Shown here in pieces: positions 1 to 41,487 of a stretch of DNA of 64,000 bases; the stretch's first letter is position 1, and each line of letters starts with the position of its first letter. The notes beneath the pieces are model-generated. The model did no database searches, was not told the origin of the DNA, and worked only from the letters and a program-made list of their open reading frames with translations. The stretch is taken from positions 1,170,176 to 1,234,175 of the forward strand of contig RPFO01000084.1 of NCBI GenBank assembly GCA_009746045.1, read 5' to 3'. The translations under genes were made by a program, and so were the position numbers. This DNA comes from Mesostigma viride. Its lineage: Eukaryota > Streptophyta > Mesostigmatophyceae > Mesostigmatales > Mesostigmataceae.

Positions 1-12187
<12,187 letters not shown>

Positions 12188-13204
12188 CGTCCGTCTACCT
12201 ATTTTACCTCATTTCGTTGATCACGCGTACCTAATCGCCCACACACAATAATTCTCCGACATATGTCCTGCAAAACGTACACCTTCACATCCAAACCATA
12301 GAGCCCTGGCAGCCCTTCATACAGAGTCAGGATTGCAACGTTGAAAATTCCCCGCTGCAGCTAAATAGGGACACCGGAGACGGGTTCGCGTAATAAGATA
12401 TGCAATTATTGTGGTCATCGTGGATTGGGCGGTTGGGCTATGGGCGCTTGCCGCTTGGGCGGTTGGGTATTATTATAGTACAAGTGTATCCCGTAGGGCT
12501 CCGCCCCTAATTAAAAGGTGGCTTTTTTGCAAGACGTGGAGACGTCGGTCCTATCTAAATTCGACCCCTACTGGCCTAGGCTATTCCCACCCTTTGATCT
12601 GCCATAGATGACTTCCACGCGCCGGCTATCAAGAGGTCGCATTCCCAGTTTCCCACCGGTCTTTGGATCCACAACTGTGCAACAGCGGTATTACACCCCC
12701 AGCCCCACGTTTAAGACTCTCAGGTTTAGGATCACGAGACCCTGGATTTTGAAATTTCAGGTTTACAGTACTGTAAGACCGCAGGGCTGGTTTTGGGCAA
12801 AACGGTCTTAAAGTTGGTACAAAAAGCTGCCAAGTTCCGGCCAGTGCCCAGTGAAAAGACCACAAGCATCCGTATTGATATTTTTTAAAATTAATTTCTA
12901 TATATTTTTAAAATTAACTACTTCCGTGGCCTGAACTGAACTCCCCAACACCAACCAATTTTTGACCGGGTACCGGTGTGACCACGTCGTGATACTGTAG
13001 GACAGCTGTTTTAAACTGTTTTAAACAGTAATTATTAAGGCACTCGACTCGATCGCAGCATGCACACCGCAGTACTACTGCCGCGGCTGCCAACCGATAA
13101 TTCAAACGTGTTCGTCTCCTGCACGCTCCGGGACGGGATTCCGGACTTGCCTAAACTTCGTCAAAGTGTGCACTGTGCAGTTTCCTCTCGTGAGTGCTGC
13201 AACC
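12188..13204. promoter_or_regulatory. Divergent intergenic region between the beta-helix gene and the GTPase gene
   Basis: The two start codons (12187 minus, 13205 plus) lie 1.0 kb apart and head away from each other, so both promoters must be here. The stretch contains an AT-rich block (about 12880-12925) and an inverted repeat (TAAGACCG at about 12774, CGGTCTTA at about 12802). No TATA box at a convincing distance from either ATG was found. The plus-strand start has the favourable context AACCATGG. No other gene is seen. Confidence 0.5.
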
Positions 13205-31090
<17,886 letters not shown>

Positions 31091-32250
31091 GCGTGGGCAC
31101 CACCGGCCATGCTCCTGACCCTAGTTAGCAGTAGGACTGCATGTGACCATTAGAGCACCCTGTTACTTGTAGTGGTTGCATTCTCCATCCTTCCAATGCT
31201 GTAGATGGTGAGGCATTTTCCACCCTTCCGCCTTGATGCTATCAATAATTGATCAGCCTGTTGAGGCATGGTCACGTTTGGAATTAAACTCGATCTTCCC
31301 AATCGTCGCTGATTAAAGGCGGCGGTTGATGCGCCAATAAACTTGGCGGTCATGGTGAGGACGGCCCGAAAACCGAGTTGATTTGTTATCCGGTCCCGTT
31401 GGGGAGCCGAAAACCGGGTTGATCATGTGTGGGGGCCGTCCGTGCTGCTGAGATGTGTGGCATATGAGACACGCATACGGGGACAAATGAAGTTGTGCGG
31501 TATTTGCAGCCTGCATGTGCAGCATCCCCAGGAAAGCCTGAGATTGTCGACATGTTTATGACTACTGGTGATCGCCACAATACTCTGCAAAAGCAGGCCT
31601 TCACCTTGGGTTGTAGATTACCTATGTAAGGTCCCATGGCCGTTGGCCCCCATGTATAGCCTGTTAGATGGAATATTTTCTTTCGCCATATTATGATTAT
31701 ATACGTCGAGGATTATTTACTCTGCTTTCTATGCTTCTCAACTATGAGTACTTACTGTTGTTCCATGAAGTGTATCGAATACTATGTATAATGGCCGCCC
31801 GTTGCAAGGTGATTAACCCTTAGTCGGGAAAAACGGTCAAATTTCGCGCCGCGCGGTGAGCGCCGCGCCACTTGTGACGGATGCAAGTTGTCCGGTGGGT
31901 CCGGGGACACTTAGGGACGAGGGTGATGCATAGGTTTGGGGGTAATATTCGCCATAGCCTGGTAATTACAACGTGCATTGAGAAGGTATCACGTGACTTT
32001 GGCGGGAAATTTTCACTCGCGCGCGCGCGTAACTAGATATTCTGATTCGTAACTAGATATGGCTACCAGCGTGCCGTTCTCACGGAAATTTTGCGTGTCG
32101 CGGCCAGAAACGGTTCATAATTAACTGCTCAGAATGACGATGCGTGATTTTCGTAGGTCAGGTATGGCCAAACTTGTAGGATTGGGAAAATTCAGTTAGG
32201 GAAATGCTGCCTTCTTGGTCGTGAGTGCCAGATGAGTAATCACTTATCAT
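31091..32250. other. Intergenic stretch, 3' flank of the GTPase gene
   Basis: No gene is seen. The first few hundred bases must include the GTPase 3' UTR, but I could not place a polyadenylation signal. A short CG-rich alternating run (CGCGCGCGCG near 32020) and two copies of GTAACTAGATAT (about 32028 and 32048) are present. Confidence 0.5.
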
Positions 32251-32254
32251 ATTC

Positions 32255-32740
32255 CTGACGTGGGCCGGGCCCCGTGATGTTAGACGCCGCAAGGCCCGCA
32301 CTTTCAAAGAACAGCTAGTCGAGGACATGGGGGGCCTAGGCCTCTCCGTGATTTGGAAAAAGATTATGGACAAGGCCAAGTGGGCCCAGGTCATAGAGGA
32401 CAAAGAGCCCCCCCCCTGTGGGGAAGCGCCCGCGTGTGCAAACCCGCGGGAGGCACGCCAGACAGCTCCCCTAGGGTAGGGTGCTGTTGTTTAGATAGAT
32501 GTTGTAGCTAGTGATGTTGTTTAGATAGATGTTGTAGGTAGCTGATGTAGATAGATTAGACCGGTAGGACTGTTTGCACCCACCCATCCATCCATCCATC
32601 GGGGTTAATGCTCCGTGACTCCCCAACGGGAGCACGAGTCTAATTAATTAATTAATTAATTATCATATTTCCATTTTATCATCATGGCCGGGCTAGTCTG
32701 CGCCAGCCCAAGCATCCAGATTTGGTACGGTAAGTAAGTA
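32255..32740 (+). mobile_element. 3' end of a 5'-truncated LINE with stem-loop and (TTAA)n tail
   Basis: A plus-strand reading frame from about 32255 to 32479 (RDVRRRKARTFKEQLVEDMG...KWAQVIEDKEP) matches the C-terminal end of the LINE reverse transcriptase proteins at 32867 (minus) and 49500 (plus) in layout and key words (LxED.G.LGLSV, DK.KWA). It is followed by a 3' region with ATGCTCCGT and a CCCCAACGGGAGC hairpin, then (TTAA)n at 32641-32662, a second hairpin, and (GTAA)n at about 32730-32752. No start or RT core is present, so it is a dead fragment. Confidence 0.6.
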
Positions 32741-32866
32741 AGTAAGTAAGTACTTGCGTGTCATGCGCCAAGGCATGCCACGGAGTGCTATGCTAATCTC
32801 ATTAGAAAAATAATTACACAAAAGTTTAAACAAATATCATCTGCATCATCCCCCAACCGTTATGCA

Positions 32867-34903
32867 CTAGATGGGGATGTAATCCTCATCCGAGCTGTCC
32901 TCTACATACTTTAATGGCAGACGAGGCGGTAGTGTAGCGGCTATCCTCAGGACCAATAACCTCCACCTGCGGACTTCTACCCTGGCTAGCAACGGGCCGC
33001 GGGGCCCGTGGGGAGAAAACAGGAGCATACCCCTCGGGAAGGTGCTTATCGCAGATGGCAGCCCATTTCTCCTTGTCAATCATGCGGGCGCGGAGTACGG
33101 ATAGTCCCAGAAGCCCTGCATCTTCAAGCAGTTGTGTCAGATAGGTCCGGGTCGCGCCGCGCCAGTGCCCGGCGCGCGCAAGTTTGCCATGCAGTGGGTT
33201 GCGATGGGACAAGGGGACCCTGCCATAGGAGAAGGTGTCTACCTGGTTGGCCTCCGGCAGGGCCCACATCAGTATTCAACTGGTCTGTGCGGGCAAGATG
33301 GCCGGCAAAGAGGAGGCGGCGGTGTCGGATGGTATGGGTGACAACTGAGGGAGCTCGCAGTAGAGCTCGGCCCGGGTCCGGCGTTCTTGGTAGCGGACGC
33401 CGAGGATATGACGGAGCATTCGAGTGACGGTGCCGTCAAGCTGCTGGCTCAGCGCCTGGTCCAGGGTCCACGCCTCGCAGCCGGCCATAAAGGAGGATGC
33501 TGAGGACAAGGGCCTTGAACAGAATGCGCTTGCGTCGCTCACTCAGGTAGCGACAGGTCCAGAACCTCAGTGCCGAGGCGGCGGAGGGCCGCCCAGGCCT
33601 GGCCAATGCGGGTGTTGATGTCGTCGGCCGTGGAGGGAAGCCAGCTGCCAAGGAGCTTGAAGCAAGTCGCCGGGGGGACGGGGCTGCCGTCCAGCAAGAC
33701 GGGAGGGTGGGTGGGGCTATCCCAGCAGGGAAGCCGATGGCCATGACCTCCGTTTTTTTGCTGATCATAAGCCCCACCGCCCGCGCTTCCAGTGATAAAT
33801 AACTCTGCCGTCTAGCCACAGTTGGGCTGACTCCGGGGTTTCCACGAGTGTCGTGTCATCAGCGTAGATCAGATCGCTCAGGCGGGAGGGTGGGTCAACC
33901 CCGCCGTAGCTGGCGTACTCCGTGACCTCGATCCCCGGCGGGCGCCCCTCCACCCGGGCGAAGCGGGCTTGTGCACGCCGCATAATATAGTCCACCTGAT
34001 AATGATGAATAGATATGGGGAGAGCACACAGCCCTGCCACACCCCGGTGTGCAGGGGGAACGCCGGAGTGACGCCGTCGGCGGTACGGCCACCTGGGCTT
34101 GGGACCCTTCATAGAACTGGCGGATGATCTCAACGATGTACGATGGGACACGGAACAGGTGAAGGACCACCCACAGGGCGTCCCATATAACCGTATCGAA
34201 TGCCTTGGTGTAATCCACGAAGATCAATAGCAATGGCAAGAGGCCGGGGGCCAGGCGGCCCACTTCCTCGATCAGGCGGCGCGCGGTAATAGTGACCATA
34301 ACACAATTGCGACCAACACGGAAGCCCATCTGGGACTCACCTAGGTGGGGATCGAGGCTGGCGCGCATGCGGTTCAGCAGGAGACGCATGAAGACTTTCA
34401 GCACGCAGCTTTGGAGGCATACGCCGCGGTAGTTGCCGGTATCCGCGGCGGACCCCTTGCCCTTGTAGAGCATGACCCGGGCAGCGATCTTCCAATACGT
34501 CGGCGGGGGGAGGCCATCTCGTAGAATCCGGTTGCAAACACCCCGGAGGAAAGGCTCAAGCTCGATCAGGCATCTTAACCTGACCTCCGGTGAAATATTG
34601 TCCCGCTCCCATGGCAGCATCATTGCGGAGGGTGGAGATGGCAGCAGCCCATTCCTGGGGAGTCCACTCGTCGTGGGGGCCGTCCACCAGGGGGCCGGAG
34701 AGCGGTGGGACCAGGTAGTCCGTCTCGCTGGTGGGCCCGCGCCTGCGGGGGCTCAATGGGGCCGCCTCGGCTGGCCGCAGGGCGTGCAGCTGCAGCGGGG
34801 TCAAGCGGGGGGGGCGGGCCAGGGGCCCCCGATATAGTTTGGCCTGGGGTTTCAGTATTTAGCCGCGCCCAGCCTACAATGGGACCTGAGTCCCATGGAT
34901 GCA
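32867..34903 (-). mobile_element. Degenerate LINE (non-LTR retrotransposon) with reverse transcriptase domain
   Basis: Successive minus-strand frames give RT pieces in the right order. These are KGKGSAADTGNYRGVCL, then FVDYTKAFDTV (motif A, about 34220), then DLIYADDTTLVETPESAQLW (motif C, about 33870), then LYGAEAWTL-like thumb and C-terminal sequence ending ...SSDEDYIPI at 32867. At least three frame changes separate them, so no intact protein is encoded. The same words occur in the plus-strand LINE at 47515-49735, which marks a shared family. The 5' side is cut at 34904 by a TTAA-type element and continues beyond it at 36673. Confidence 0.8.
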
Positions 34904-36672
34904 TTAACCCGTGTTTTTTTACAACGGGATACATCGCGTTGTAGGGTTAGAACGCGATGTATCGCGTTGTAATCTGACACGTGGCAAACCTATTAAACAT
35001 GCGATTTTTGGTCTGAAACTTTCAACATAGGTCAGAAACATCTCATAGACTTCAAGAAAAAATCCTGGTATTTTTGGGGGTTTTTTTGTGACAGCTGCAA
35101 ACAAATATGTACCACTGAAATCAGGCATTTTCGCGGGACGAAGGTGAAGACGACGGCGATGGCGGCAGGTAGATCTCGCCAGTTTTCGCCCGAATTTCAG
35201 TGGCTGTTGGGTGGCACGACCATGATGATGCGTTCAAAGGTTGATAATTAGGTTTCTACGAGTTTGTTGCTCGGTACTGGGGCAAAGGAAACGTAGTTTT
35301 TTCCAGTTTCTCACCCAACTTTCATGCGGAAACCCTGGAAACCGGCATACATATATATTATTACGTCAAGACTCGGGTCTGCTGCGGCACCATGCTTGGT
35401 ATTTCCATGGTGTTTCGACTTCTTAACACATGTTTATTCATTCCGAACGCCCGGACTCTCGGCTAAACCAAGATTTGTGCAGACTTTTATTGGGTAGCTC
35501 CAGGCATGATGGTGCCTGCAAATAGCGTAAGGCGTGACCGTGGCTATTGCTACGGTATGCTGTATTTTCCTGGAAACTGTGGCCTCTGCTGCACCGGCTC
35601 AATAGTGCTTGCAGGCGTAAGTATGTCGTGTTTCTACCTAGTTTCTGCCAGTTTTCCACTTATTTTTAGCGACCTCTGCCCAGCCTCTCTAAGACCGCCA
35701 TCCTACTCGACGTTGCTTGCATGTCAGCCATAGCAGGTTGCAGTTGTGCAGTATTTAGGTGCTGTATACGTCGTCAAGCCGTGCATATATCGTGAGGATT
35801 GGATGTTGATGGTTTATACTGCGTTGATTGTGCAAGAAGATCAGCTAGGTGCCCAGAATCATGGTGTATAATCATGTGTTGTTAGCATCTTGCCACCATT
35901 TGCTAGCATGCATTCCAGCATCATCTTTGCCTGCATGTATGTAAGCTCATGGATCACTCAACCTATCCAAGCCTTGCATTACACGTGCCTCTTTCTTTCA
36001 GTATTGCACGCGTTATGGAATGAAAACCCAGCACCTCCGTTCCCACGAGGCATGTGCTCATGCAACACGTTGTGAGAGTGGATGATGCTTTGGCTATGGC
36101 TGCCTGATTCAGTCATATTAGGTCATCCAGTCATGATGTTTGATGCATAATCAAACGATGCTGTATAACTTATACAACACCAATTTTCAACGTTTTGACC
36201 CTCCAAGCTCTTTATGGCCCCGTTTATGGGGCTCGTGTCGTTGCGTCATGTTGTGAAGGGCTCTCATTTTTCCCACTGCGTTGTAATTGTGATGCTAATG
36301 AAAAATAGCTCCAGTGGCCCAATGGGCCTGAGTTTTATTTCACAGAGCCTGCATATGTTGCCCGGCATAGCTCATGCAAGAAGCCAGATTTTTTTCATGA
36401 ACCATTTGTGAATAAGCACATGATCGACTTGTGACCTAGGGTCAAGAAATCGCGGTCATGGTCAGACCCCCCCTGTATTCAAACCAGTGTATCTCTCTAA
36501 TGAATAAGCATTTTGTAGGTCTGAGTAGCTCAAAAAATCCTTTGATTTATGGGCTTTCAGGAAAGTATCAACATGACCATGAAAAAAATTTTTCCTTAGG
36601 TGCTATACGCGTTCTAAAAAAAGCTTATTAGAACGCGATATATCGCGTTCTAATTAAAAAAACACGGTTTAA
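34904..36672. mobile_element. TTAA-flanked, piggyBac-like non-autonomous DNA element inserted in the LINE
   Basis: TTAA at 34904-34907 and at 36669-36672 bounds 1761 bp with inverted ends CCCGTGTTTTTTTA and (inward) ACCGTGTTTTTTTA. Both ends carry palindromic subterminal motifs AACGCGAT(G/A)TATCGCGTT. The interior is AT-rich and has no transposase ORF. Joining the flanks with one TTAA keeps the LINE frame open across the point (residues MAKFLMHPWDS), as precise TTAA-target insertion predicts. TTAA duplication with short CCY-type ends is characteristic of piggyBac-like elements; assignment of the superfamily is inferred. Confidence 0.7.
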
Positions 36673-37016
36673 GAATTTAGCCATGCTATGCCTACGTACG
36701 CAGGGAGTTACTCTCAGCTGAGATGCCATGTACACCAGCTATAGCCACATACCCTCCACCCCATATGTCATGCAGGCCTTGTAGGCCCTCTCCTCAAGCC
36801 CCCCCTGGGTGCCTGTGCTTGTTAAGGATCGAGGCATGAACCATCACGGCGGTGCAGGTGCACCTTGTGCACCCAGAGCAGGTGATAGTTGTACATCCTC
36901 CACCTGCAGGTTGTAGCCCTGATTGTATTACAAACCCATAGATGCCCCTTTCTCAGGGCTATGTGTTACATATGCTCCCTACGGAGCTATGATTTTAATT
37001 AATTAATTAATTAATT
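36673..37016. mobile_element. LINE remnant and stem-loop with (TTAA)n run
   Basis: The left part continues the minus-strand LINE interrupted at 34904. At 36976-37016 the sequence ATGCTCCCTACGGAGC forms a short hairpin followed by (TTAA)n. This resembles the 3' ends at 32606-32662 and 49668-49735, so a plus-strand LINE end may abut here. No coding region can be supported. Confidence 0.4.
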
Positions 37017-37161
37017 GGCCTGGGGCGCCCCATAATTTGGTACGCCGGGATGTCCGCTAATGCGTTTGCTGGGAATGTGGACGCGTTTACTAATATGTAC
37101 GGTCTCGGTTCAAGAACTGCCTTTGATCACGCAATGATGATCAGCAATAAAATAATCAAGA

Positions 37162-37479
37162 TTACAAGGCGGGGGGGGCGGACCCCCCTGGCGTCCCGGG
37201 GTTGGACCCAGCAGGGAGGCTATAGAGCACGGTGGTGAAGCTAGCCGAGACCGGCGTACAGTGCATGGCGGCGAGGGACGCGAACAGATAGGAAACCATG
37301 TTGGCTATGACCCAAAACCAACTCAGGCTTGACATGCTCCCCCTCAGGCCCCCCATAGAAGACCCTGGCGAAAAAGCCACTGCTGGAGGGTCACGAGGGA
37401 TCGAAGAGGGTGCGGGAGCCTGATTATCATAGGGGAACCCTGGGGGTCCTGTCTGCACAGCATTCAGCCTACTAGGGGT
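37162..37479 (-). pseudogene. C-terminal piece of the interrupted gag ORF of the older retroelement
   Basis: After removal of the copia-like element and one copy of its GGGGT duplication, the minus-strand frame that ends at 43642 continues here without a break and runs to a stop at 37162. This piece adds about 105 residues, proline-rich at first (QTGPPGFPYDN...) and then hydrophobic. No protease or RT follows, so the rest of the older element is missing or beyond recognition. Confidence 0.6.
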
Positions 37480-37824
37480 AGTTAAAGCCCGACCGGCTCA
37501 GCTATGGCGGTCGGTCACGTTGAGCTTGGGATAAGGTGAACACAGAGAACTGCTGTCGGAGCTGGCCAACCACTGGTTTATGTCTTAGCCAGCAAAGCCT
37601 ATCCGGTTAGCCGTAACCGTAGGACAAGCTAGCCGTCCGTACTGACCCGGATAAGGCCCCGGACTGGGGCCTAGGTGGCGCCGGCCCTAGGCGCCGCCCT
37701 TAGACCGGTCGCCCGCATCGGACCGCCGGATTATAGCCGGCGGCTGAGCGGACGCTAGCGGAAGGCGTGCGGACGGACATGGGGAACTCAGAGCCAGATC
37801 CTAGGGCTCTAGAGTTACTCAACT
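37480..37824 (-). repeat. 3' LTR of the copia-like element (345 bp)
   Basis: Identical to the other LTR apart from lacking 4 bp (TCTTAGCC here, TCTTACTAAGCC there). Before it on the minus strand there is a purine-rich stretch (AAAGAACAAAAGAG) about 9 nt from the LTR that could be the polypurine tract. The region 37825-38201 between the RT stop and this LTR is untranslated and holds nothing else recognised. Confidence 0.95.
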
Positions 37825-38201
37825 CCGACATACTCTTTTGTTCTTTGATTAATTATCAAAATAATTACATCAAATGCAGACCATACAAAACCCTCTAAGG
37901 TAGGGAACTCAAGGGGGCCTCAAGGCCGTCAAAATCACCACGGTATCGACCCGCGCCCTTGTGATCACACATGAATAGTGATGTAATAAGTAGCGAGAAA
38001 AAAACAACTATGCCACCAGACAAAAGGTGACCCATTTATTAGGACCAGTGACCCGCCGACGGGCCCAAGGCACCGTCCAACGTGGCTAGGGTATGGTCAG
38101 GACAAGCAAAAAAACTACCACCATGATATTCGTGAATGCTAGCAACACAGGGTGAGTTATGGCTGTATTCATAAAGCGCCCGAGCCGTAACCCTGTGTGG
38201 C

Positions 38202-40520
38202 TCACGGGTGTTGCATCGTCATGCGCTTGCGCAACACTGCGTACTGCGGGGCAGCCTCCCGCGCCTCCTTGGTGAGTGCATCCGCGGGATTGAGTTCATC
38301 CGCGATGTGCTGGAGACGCGTGACGCAGGAGGCCGCCTCAGCGAGTACGAGGTAATCAACGTCCTGTGACCGCGCATAGGGATTGTCAAGGAAGGCCAAA
38401 CAACTTTGTGAGTCAGTGTGCACCGTGCTAGTCCAGTGAAGAGTGAACCCACACGAGCCAAATACCCAACCCAGCAAGTACCGCAGCCACATGCCATGTG
38501 AGATAGCTGAAACAATGCCCCGGCATTCAGCCGTGTTGGGGCTAGTGGCAATGCGGCTGTGCAAGCGCGAGTACCAATCTAACAACATGCCAGGCTGTCC
38601 CTCATTGCTGATAAAGAACAGTGCCCCCATGCGGGCCCGCACTTGGCTGACTGTGCGCGTCTCTAGATTAGCATCCGTCACTATCTCGAGGTGCACCGGC
38701 TGTGAGCAATCGAGCCCACGAAGCACAATGCCGGGCGTCATGGCCAGCTGCCGCCGAACATGAATGGACCCTAGTCCTTCCAGCACATCATCGGGCAGGC
38801 GAGCGAGCACCGCCAAATCAGGTGCCACCGTGTCCGCCAACCACCCGAGCTTGCCCTTAACCGAGGGCCCATGGGTTGCCAACAGCGGGGACGGGAGGTC
38901 GGCCAGCAGGTCAACCACATAGTTGCGGCTATCCTGCATGTGCATGACCCATTCGCCAGAACGCGAATCCCGCTGCAACGTAGACTGCACGCCGCAAAAC
39001 ACCACGGGTTTACCCTCCTCATGATCCACCGCCCTGCCCAGGGGAAACTTAGCCGCCACTGCAGCAAGAAACTGGGTAGCAAAGGTGCGAGGTGCCACCA
39101 GCTTGAAGTCATCGCCATGCCACACGAAGAGGGCTGGCTCGCCAGGGACGCCGGTGGGGACCACAAAGAAGTTAGGATCCGCGCGATGGTACGTGGCCCC
39201 TAAGCTCTGCAAGACCTCCTCCGCGGAAATGCGGAAGATGATGGGAGAGCTCTGCAGCCCCTCCACCCCTGTCAACAGCTCGATATACTCGCTGCCAATG
39301 GTGCCATCCTGCCAGACCACCGGGACCTTCACCACGTAGCGGGTGCCTTGCCATGTTTGCTGCGCGACCCCAGCGTCGCTGTGGAGGAATGCCCGCTGAA
39401 AGTCACCGCACCACATCCCGTAGTCCTTGCCCGCGTTCCGCTTGCCCAAGTAGATGACCGTCAGTAGCCGATGCGAAACATGGTTGAGCCCAGGGGTATA
39501 AAGATCCTTGGCGTCCAGCGGGGAGGACCCCTTCGTCTCCGTGACCACGGGCCTTACCCGGAACACCACCGAAGAGTTGGTCTCGTCCGGCTTGTAGGTG
39601 AGCACGAACTTCAACCGCAACCGCGTGGCCCCGGCTGGCACACTCTCCAATCCTCGGTAGACCTCGCGCTCTCGCCACTGCTCCTTGGCTCGAATGAACG
39701 CGTCGCGCCACAAAGCAAACTTGAGAGGATCTTGACAGTCCAGGACAAGTTGCTCCCACGTCACAGGGCTATCCGCCGCCAGTGAGTGTGAGTGGAGGCC
39801 GAAGCTGCGCGGGTGCCAATCCTGAGGCTGAATGATGGACTGGACGAGCGGCGGTGTGGAAAACGCCGCCATCGGTAAGCGCCGCACGACGCCGGGCTGC
39901 CCGACCACCACCCCCAATGGAGCGTGGTACTCGCGAAGCGGGATGCTGCCCACCCCCGCGACTGACAGCAAGTCAGCGGACACTGAGAACCCCGGGTATG
40001 ATACGAAAGGTTCGCCCAGCAAGGCCACATCCTCGTAGCCATCCACGACGTGAAACGGCGTGTCAATGCCCAACACCGGCAGCACCACCATCCCGGTAAC
40101 TTGATATGCCGAAGTGCCTGCAAAGTCGGTCACCGATTTGTACGGCGACTCTAGCACTGGATACAGGGTGGCTGCCCGACGAGAGATAATAGACACGGAT
40201 GCTTGCGTGTCCACAGCCACCAGCTGCCACGGTCTACACGTAGGAAACAAGGCTGACTTAACCGGCCTGACCCCCTGTGAGAGAGTTTTGACCTGAGCCA
40301 CCCCTGATGCAGCTTTCGCTTTAAGCGCCTGAGCACGCCACAAGGCCGTGACCGTTGAAGCCAGGTCCCTAGGTGGGCGAGGCGCATGGGCAGGACCCTG
40401 ACCCTCCGGCGAGGCCACGCTAGGCGGGCCTCCCACATTATCCGTGGCTAGCACAGGAGGTGAGTCACTACGTGCACTAGGTCCCGTCAAACCCACCCCA
40501 TCCTCATCCCACCCATCCAC
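38202..40520 (-). CDS. Copia-like protease-RT-RNase H polyprotein ORF, 772 aa
   Basis: A retropepsin-like segment comes first: VDTQASVSI (residues 103-111; Asp-Thr with Gln in place of the usual Gly), with VALLGEPFV at 165-173. The RT follows, with GDFQRAFL (372-379, motif A Asp373) and WHGDDFKLV (467-475, Asp-Asp catalytic pair in place of YVDD). RNase H has Asp616 (VTDAN), Glu665 (TAECRG), Asp703 (HTDSQS) and the copia-type end NPADALTK (744-751). The ORF is uninterrupted. It overlaps the preceding integrase ORF by 34 nt in the -1 frame, so it is probably made by recoding and not from its own start; the first codon given is a GTG. Confidence 0.9.
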   Translation of the reverse strand: MDGWDEDGVGLTGPSARSDSPPVLATDNVGGPPSVASPEGQGPAHAPRPPRDLASTVTALWRAQALKAKAASGVAQVKTLSQGVRPVKSALFPTCRPWQLVAVDTQASVSIISRRAATLYPVLESPYKSVTDFAGTSAYQVTGMVVLPVLGIDTPFHVVDGYEDVALLGEPFVSYPGFSVSADLLSVAGVGSIPLREYHAPLGVVVGQPGVVRRLPMAAFSTPPLVQSIIQPQDWHPRSFGLHSHSLAADSPVTWEQLVLDCQDPLKFALWRDAFIRAKEQWREREVYRGLESVPAGATRLRLKFVLTYKPDETNSSVVFRVRPVVTETKGSSPLDAKDLYTPGLNHVSHRLLTVIYLGKRNAGKDYGMWCGDFQRAFLHSDAGVAQQTWQGTRYVVKVPVVWQDGTIGSEYIELLTGVEGLQSSPIIFRISAEEVLQSLGATYHRADPNFFVVPTGVPGEPALFVWHGDDFKLVAPRTFATQFLAAVAAKFPLGRAVDHEEGKPVVFCGVQSTLQRDSRSGEWVMHMQDSRNYVVDLLADLPSPLLATHGPSVKGKLGWLADTVAPDLAVLARLPDDVLEGLGSIHVRRQLAMTPGIVLRGLDCSQPVHLEIVTDANLETRTVSQVRARMGALFFISNEGQPGMLLDWYSRLHSRIATSPNTAECRGIVSAISHGMWLRYLLGWVFGSCGFTLHWTSTVHTDSQSCLAFLDNPYARSQDVDYLVLAEAASCVTRLQHIADELNPADALTKEAREAAPQYAVLRKRMTMQHP

Positions 40521-41482
40521 GGGGTCATATTGGGGCCCAGGGGAGGGGGGGGTGTAGCTGTGTCTGCCCCTGGGAGCGACCCGTGGGGTACCACCTCAGA
40601 TGCTACGACAGGCGCATTATCCTTCACTACCCACCCCAGTGCCCTGTTGGCTGCCAGCTCACTCTCCATGCTATCCCCTTGCTTATAGCCTGCCACCGAT
40701 GCCCATGGTACCCTATACACCCGATCATTCCACTCTATGTCTATGACCCGCAGCGGCCAGTCTAACTTTGTGATGGCCCCAGGCCCCTGCATGGTGCCCC
40801 GTTTGCCGCTGGGCGAGCTCTCCTTGTGGAACATGACCAACTGCCCGACCTCAAAAGCGCTAGACAAATCAGGCAGCGTGGCATCCTTGAGCCGCAGCTT
40901 GGCGGCGGTATCCTGTAGATGCTGTTGGTATGCCTCTACTACCTCGGGTGAGTAGGTGCCCGCTGACAGCCCCCGAGGCGTGACTAGCCCAAAGCCCTTG
41001 ACATCAAGCACGTGCCTATGGTTGCACACATGCATGAGCTCCTTGCACCACGCCGTCTTGACCGCGTAGGATTTGCCATGTGGGTTATCCTGTCGCTTGG
41101 CTGCCACAGTCTTGACATAGCTTACAGTGCGATCTATCATGCCCATATTGCCGTGATCCTCACGCCCCACGATGACCACGGCCTCCATCCCCGGCAAACC
41201 TTGCACACAGCGGAACTGCTGGTCTAGCATGAGCTCCACTACGGGATGAAAGAAAGCCAGGCTGATCTTGATAGCCCTGTGCAGGTCAGCCTCAAACATG
41301 TGAGGCAGCGGCTCAATGTAGGTGGCCTTGCTGAACCTATCCTTGACTATGAAATAGGTGTCCCCCCCTTCCATGTGCATGACATCCCCCACAAGGTACC
41401 CTCGCTCCAAGGGTGGAGTCTTGGCATGCCGCCTACGCGACTTCTTCCTGATCTTGATGCAGGCAGGACACTGAGCACGCAC
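40487..41482 (-). CDS. Copia-like integrase ORF (divergent)
   Basis: It opens with the CPAC half of the HHCC zinc finger, followed by GDVMHMEGGDTYFIVKDRF, which corresponds to the first part of an rve integrase core. Later LMLDQQFRC and HGNMGMIDRTVSYVK occupy the places of the second Asp and the final acidic residue (Asp here, usually Glu). The HH half of the finger (HRAYGH) lies at the end of the previous ORF in another frame. The C-terminal part (GQLVMFHKESSPSGKRGTMQ...) resembles a GPF/GPY-like or SH3-like end. Catalytic competence is uncertain. Confidence 0.75.
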   Translation of the reverse strand: MRAQCPACIKIRKKSRRRHAKTPPLERGYLVGDVMHMEGGDTYFIVKDRFSKATYIEPLPHMFEADLHRAIKISLAFFHPVVELMLDQQFRCVQGLPGMEAVVIVGREDHGNMGMIDRTVSYVKTVAAKRQDNPHGKSYAVKTAWCKELMHVCNHRHVLDVKGFGLVTPRGLSAGTYSPEVVEAYQQHLQDTAAKLRLKDATLPDLSSAFEVGQLVMFHKESSPSGKRGTMQGPGAITKLDWPLRVIDIEWNDRVYRVPWASVAGYKQGDSMESELAANRALGWVVKDNAPVVASEVVPHGSLPGADTATPPPPLGPNMTPWMGGMRMGWV

Positions 41483-41487
41483 ATTCT

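Noticed and set aside
31812-32127. Second TTAA-bounded element (TTAACCCTTAGTCGG... to ...AATTAA)
   Set aside because: The two ends do not form a convincing inverted repeat.
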